Positions 3,717-5,904 of a DNA stretch of 5,904 bases are shown in pieces. Made by a program: the position numbers and the translations under genes. This DNA is from an uncultured Ignavibacteriota bacterium (GTDB taxonomy: Bacteria > Bacteroidota > Ignavibacteria > Tepidaquicellales > Tepidaquicellaceae). The stretch's first letter is position 1. Each line of letters starts with the position of its first letter. The DNA is taken from positions 1 to 5,904 of the forward strand of contig CAIUQV010000140.1 of assembly GCA_903901375.1 (NCBI GenBank), in the 5' to 3' direction. Under the pieces are notes generated by a model, which ran no database searches, was not told where the DNA came from, and saw nothing but the letters and a program-made list of their open reading frames with translations.

Positions 3717-5813
3717 TTATTTGACTAAGACCATACGCTTTATAGAAGAAAACTCGGGAGAAACTAATCTGACAAAATAAATACCACTACTATATCTAGA
3801 AGCATTCCAGTGATATTCAAATGATCCGCCATGCACATTTCCGTTGAGAAGGACTTCAATTTCAGCACCTTTTATATCATAAACAGATATTCTGATATTC
3901 GAAGCACCAGGCAAATCAAATTTTATCTTTGTTGTTGGATTAAAAGGATTTGGATAATTCTGATAAAAGTTAAATTTTTCAGGTACTCTATTTGAAATTA
4001 CTTTCATCGCATCAGGATAAACTGTAAACATCCAAGTTTCAGACCAAGGGCTCGTGCCATAAGAATTTGAAGCATTAACTTTCCAAAAATATGTGAACAA
4101 ATCCTGAAGTTTTCCAGCTGGAACCTGATACTGAGAAGGTGATATTGTCGCAGAATCCGTAATTACTATAAAATTTGATACCGTTGATAATAAAATCTTG
4201 TATGTTGTAGCTCCTGTTACATCCCCCCAGTCCATCAAAGGGGTTTTTGATACAGCTAAAGCACCATTAACCGGCAACAACAATAAAGGAACAGATGGAG
4301 CACCAGCAGTTGAAAAACTCCATACAGTAGACCAGGAGCCAGTTCCAAATGAATTAGAAGCACAAACACGCCAATAATAGGTATTACTCAGATTTAATTT
4401 GCCCGCAGGAATTTGATAATTAGTTGTCGTTGTGGTAGCTGAATCAACAATCGTCATAAAACCTGCACTTGTGGATATCTGAATTAAATAATTTACTGCA
4501 TTCGAAACCGAATTCCATGTAAAGTTTGGAGTTAGAATGACATTTACAGAATTATTAGCAGGAGAAACCAAAGTCGGAGCATTCGGTGCCGCAGTAGTAG
4601 AGAAATTCCATACAGTTGACCATAGACTAACACCGTTTGAGTTTCTTGCCATAACTCTCCAGAAATAAGTTATAGTAGAATTTAATTTACCACTTGGTAC
4701 AGTGTATATAGTTGCGGTAGTAGTGGCAGAATCAATTATATTAATAAAATTTGGTGTGGTTGAAATCTGAACCGTGTATGATGTTGCATTGGAAGAAGTG
4801 TTCCATGTCAAAGTTGGGGTCATGGAAATATTATTAGAATTGTTAGGTGGTGAAATCAAAACAGGTACTGCGGGTACAGGAACATAAACTCCACCAGTAG
4901 TGGTTTTGATAATTGTTCCATTATAACCGCAAGCCCAACCAGTTAAATTATCCAAAAAGTAAACCCAATGCAGTTCGTTAACTGTTGGGGTAGGTTGAGT
5001 TACAAAATTATAACCTGCATTTGTTGTTTTTATAATTGTTCCGTTAGCGCCCGATACATATCCTGTATTGACAGATTTAAAATTTGCCGAGATTAAATAA
5101 TTCGGATTTCCTGTACTTTGGGCAGTAAAAAAAGTACCGCCATTAGTAGTTTTAAACAATATTCCATTTGTACCAGGAACGTAAATTGTGTTTGCATCAG
5201 TAAATGCAATTTTACCTAAGTTATTCGATAAACCTGAAACCAAACTTACCCAGGATGCGCCTGCGTCTGTAGTCTTCAAAACTCTTGACAAATCTCCAGA
5301 AATATAGCCGGTACTGGAGTTAACAAATTTAACACTTAATAGATTTATTGTTGTTCCCGGATTTAAAGCAACCCACGTAATCCCTGAGTTTGTAGTTTTT
5401 AGCAGAGTGCCAGAATATCCTACAACATATCCAGTATTTACATCAAGAAAATCCTCGATTAATAACAAATTAGTTGTACCAGTACTTAACGTCGTCCAGT
5501 TTAAACCTGAATTCGTTGTTTTAATAATGGTACCATTATTCCCACAGACAAAACCTGTATTTATATCTGGAAAAACAATCGATTGAAATCCTGTTGAGCC
5601 CATGTAATTAAGAGAAAACCAATTATCTCCTCCGTTTGTAGTTTTCAATAATGTTCCATACCAACCACAGGCAAATCCTGTATTAGGGTTCGGAAAAGAA
5701 ATCGACAGAATATGATTAGTAGTATTTGTATTCTGCAAATACCACCCACTTTGTGAATAAGAATAGTTAAAAGATAATACTAGACTCAATAAAACAAGGA
5801 AAGATGTTTTCAT
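3717..5813 (-). CDS. Secreted Ycf48-like beta-propeller/FN3 protein with T9SS type A sorting domain
   Basis: The in-frame TTG at 5828 is possible, but ATG 5813 gives an ideal signal peptide (MKTSFLVLLSLVLSFNYSYS, cleavage near YSQ) and is preferred (698 aa). Residue numbers below count from TTG 5828 (703 aa). Residues 27-316 form seven propeller blades related to Ycf48/HCF136, each with a 'TG(F/Y)..G..GT(I/L)(I/L)KTTN.G..W' motif at G51, 92, 133, 174, I215, 256 and 297. Residues 321-412, 417-507 and 513-603 are three FN3-like domains (TPTLTW, TPNFTW, TPLMDW; YFWRV, YYWRV, YFWKV). Residues about 620-703 are the T9SS tail: FYQNYPNPFNPTTKIKF, then SGIYFVRL and KRMVLVK. The protein should cross the inner membrane by Sec and the outer membrane by the type IX system, ending surface-bound or released. 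In phototrophs Ycf48 helps assemble photosystem II; in heterotrophic relatives such propellers are of unknown role, so adhesion or ligand binding is only an inference. The gene appears monocistronic, ending at the strong hairpin. Confidence 0.93.
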   Translation of the reverse strand: MKTSFLVLLSLVLSFNYSYSQSGWYLQNTNTTNHILSISFPNPNTGFACGWYGTLLKTTNGGDNWFSLNYMGSTGFQSIVFPDINTGFVCGNNGTIIKTTNSGLNWTTLSTGTTNLLLIEDFLDVNTGYVVGYSGTLLKTTNSGITWVALNPGTTINLLSVKFVNSSTGYISGDLSRVLKTTDAGASWVSLVSGLSNNLGKIAFTDANTIYVPGTNGILFKTTNGGTFFTAQSTGNPNYLISANFKSVNTGYVSGANGTIIKTTNAGYNFVTQPTPTVNELHWVYFLDNLTGWACGYNGTIIKTTTGGVYVPVPAVPVLISPPNNSNNISMTPTLTWNTSSNATSYTVQISTTPNFINIIDSATTTATIYTVPSGKLNSTITYFWRVMARNSNGVSLWSTVWNFSTTAAPNAPTLVSPANNSVNVILTPNFTWNSVSNAVNYLIQISTSAGFMTIVDSATTTTTNYQIPAGKLNLSNTYYWRVCASNSFGTGSWSTVWSFSTAGAPSVPLLLLPVNGALAVSKTPLMDWGDVTGATTYKILLSTVSNFIVITDSATISPSQYQVPAGKLQDLFTYFWKVNASNSYGTSPWSETWMFTVYPDAMKVISNRVPEKFNFYQNYPNPFNPTTKIKFDLPGASNIRISVYDIKGAEIEVLLNGNVHGGSFEYHWNASRYSSGIYFVRLVSPEFSSIKRMVLVK
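4017..4868 (-). repeat. Three 96-codon FN3-like repeats
   Basis: Landmarks recur at exactly 96 residues (288 bp): TPTLTW 337, TPNFTW 433, TPLMDW 529; SATTTATIY 367, SATTTTTNY 463, SATISPSQY 559; then (S/A)GKL, Y(F/Y)W(R/K)V and the closing (W/G)xxxFST-type strand. Repeats 1 and 2 are closest; repeat 3 is more diverged (DWGDVTGATTYKI). Confidence 0.85.
4881..5747 (-). repeat. Seven 41-codon propeller repeats
   Basis: The seven blade motifs are spaced exactly 41 residues (123 bp) apart with no insertion or deletion. The first four end in an Asp-box-like T-T-(N/D)-x-G-x-x-W. Blades 5-7 replace the Trp by F, F and V (GTFF, GYNF, GVYV), so the closing blades are the most diverged. Four Asn-Gly-Thr-Ile/Leu-type turns are near-identical, pointing to intragenic duplication. 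Confidence 0.85.
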
Positions 5814-5823
5814 AATAAACTTA

Positions 5824-5858
5824 TTCAATAAATTATTAAAATCAATGATTCAATAAAT
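5824..5858. repeat. 10-bp direct repeat upstream of the T9SS gene
   Basis: TTCAATAAAT occurs at 5824-5833 and 5849-5858, 25 bp apart, just upstream of the ATG at 5813 (ATTTATTGAA on the coding strand). No convincing -35/-10 pair could be fixed here. Further upstream, CATAA/TTATG arms (5881-5885 and 5892-5896) form a weak inverted repeat around AACGTT. These may be regulatory, but in A/T-rich DNA a chance match is plausible. Confidence 0.3.
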
Positions 5859-5904
5859 GGTCATTAATCTATAGGTGATACATAACGTTCATTATGATGC
5901 TTAT

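Noticed and set aside
1..5904. A defence system or mobile element
   Set aside because: No nuclease, helicase, transposase, integrase, toxin-antitoxin pair or terminal inverted repeats are visible; the cpYpsA-like tail alone does not justify such a call.

Overview
The window suggests a low-GC member of the Bacteroidota/Chlorobi side of the tree, most like Ignavibacteria. The best evidence is the large gene on the right. Its product has a signal peptide and ends in a type IX secretion (T9SS) sorting domain with the YPNPFNP motif followed by KIKFDLP, a style typical of Ignavibacteria and relatives. Start sites mostly lack good Shine-Dalgarno sequences, which also fits this group. I see no tRNA, rRNA, CRISPR array, transposase, integrase or recognisable defence operon.

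Layout. Positions 1-915 (+) hold a gene that runs in from the left edge. It has an eIF-2B/sugar-phosphate-isomerase-like (IF-2B) domain, and in the same open frame upstream it carries what looks like the C-terminal end of a cpYpsA ('putative molybdenum carrier', SLOG-like) domain. It converges on a gene at 1024-1746 (-) for a 240-residue protein of unknown function with an N-terminal GKVGD motif. An inverted-repeat region at 935-990 separates the two ends. Positions 1747-2403 are mostly non-coding and unusually structured: a 15-bp palindrome, a hairpin, a second palindrome that runs into four CGATGG copies spaced exactly 11 bp apart, a doubtful 66-codon ORF (-), and two promoter-like modules about 72 bp apart that read rightward. 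These modules probably drive a small lipoprotein gene at 2404-2862 (+).

The lipoprotein gene ends against an FkbM-type methyltransferase gene (2863-3585, -) with no base between the two stop codons. To the right is a very strong hairpin terminator (3659-3694) that ends transcription of the last gene. That gene (3717-5813, -) encodes a secreted modular protein: a seven-bladed Ycf48-like propeller with an exact 41-residue period, three FN3-like domains with an exact 96-residue period, and a T9SS tail.

The genes do not form one obvious operon. Gene directions alternate and most appear to be single transcription units. The lipoprotein and the T9SS protein are envelope or secreted products, and the methyltransferase may act on a surface glycan, but nothing in the window ties them to a shared pathway. 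The observations most worth a second look are the apparent cpYpsA/IF-2B fusion with the catalytic cysteine position changed to serine, and the structured intergenic region with its 11-bp repeat array and duplicated promoter modules.
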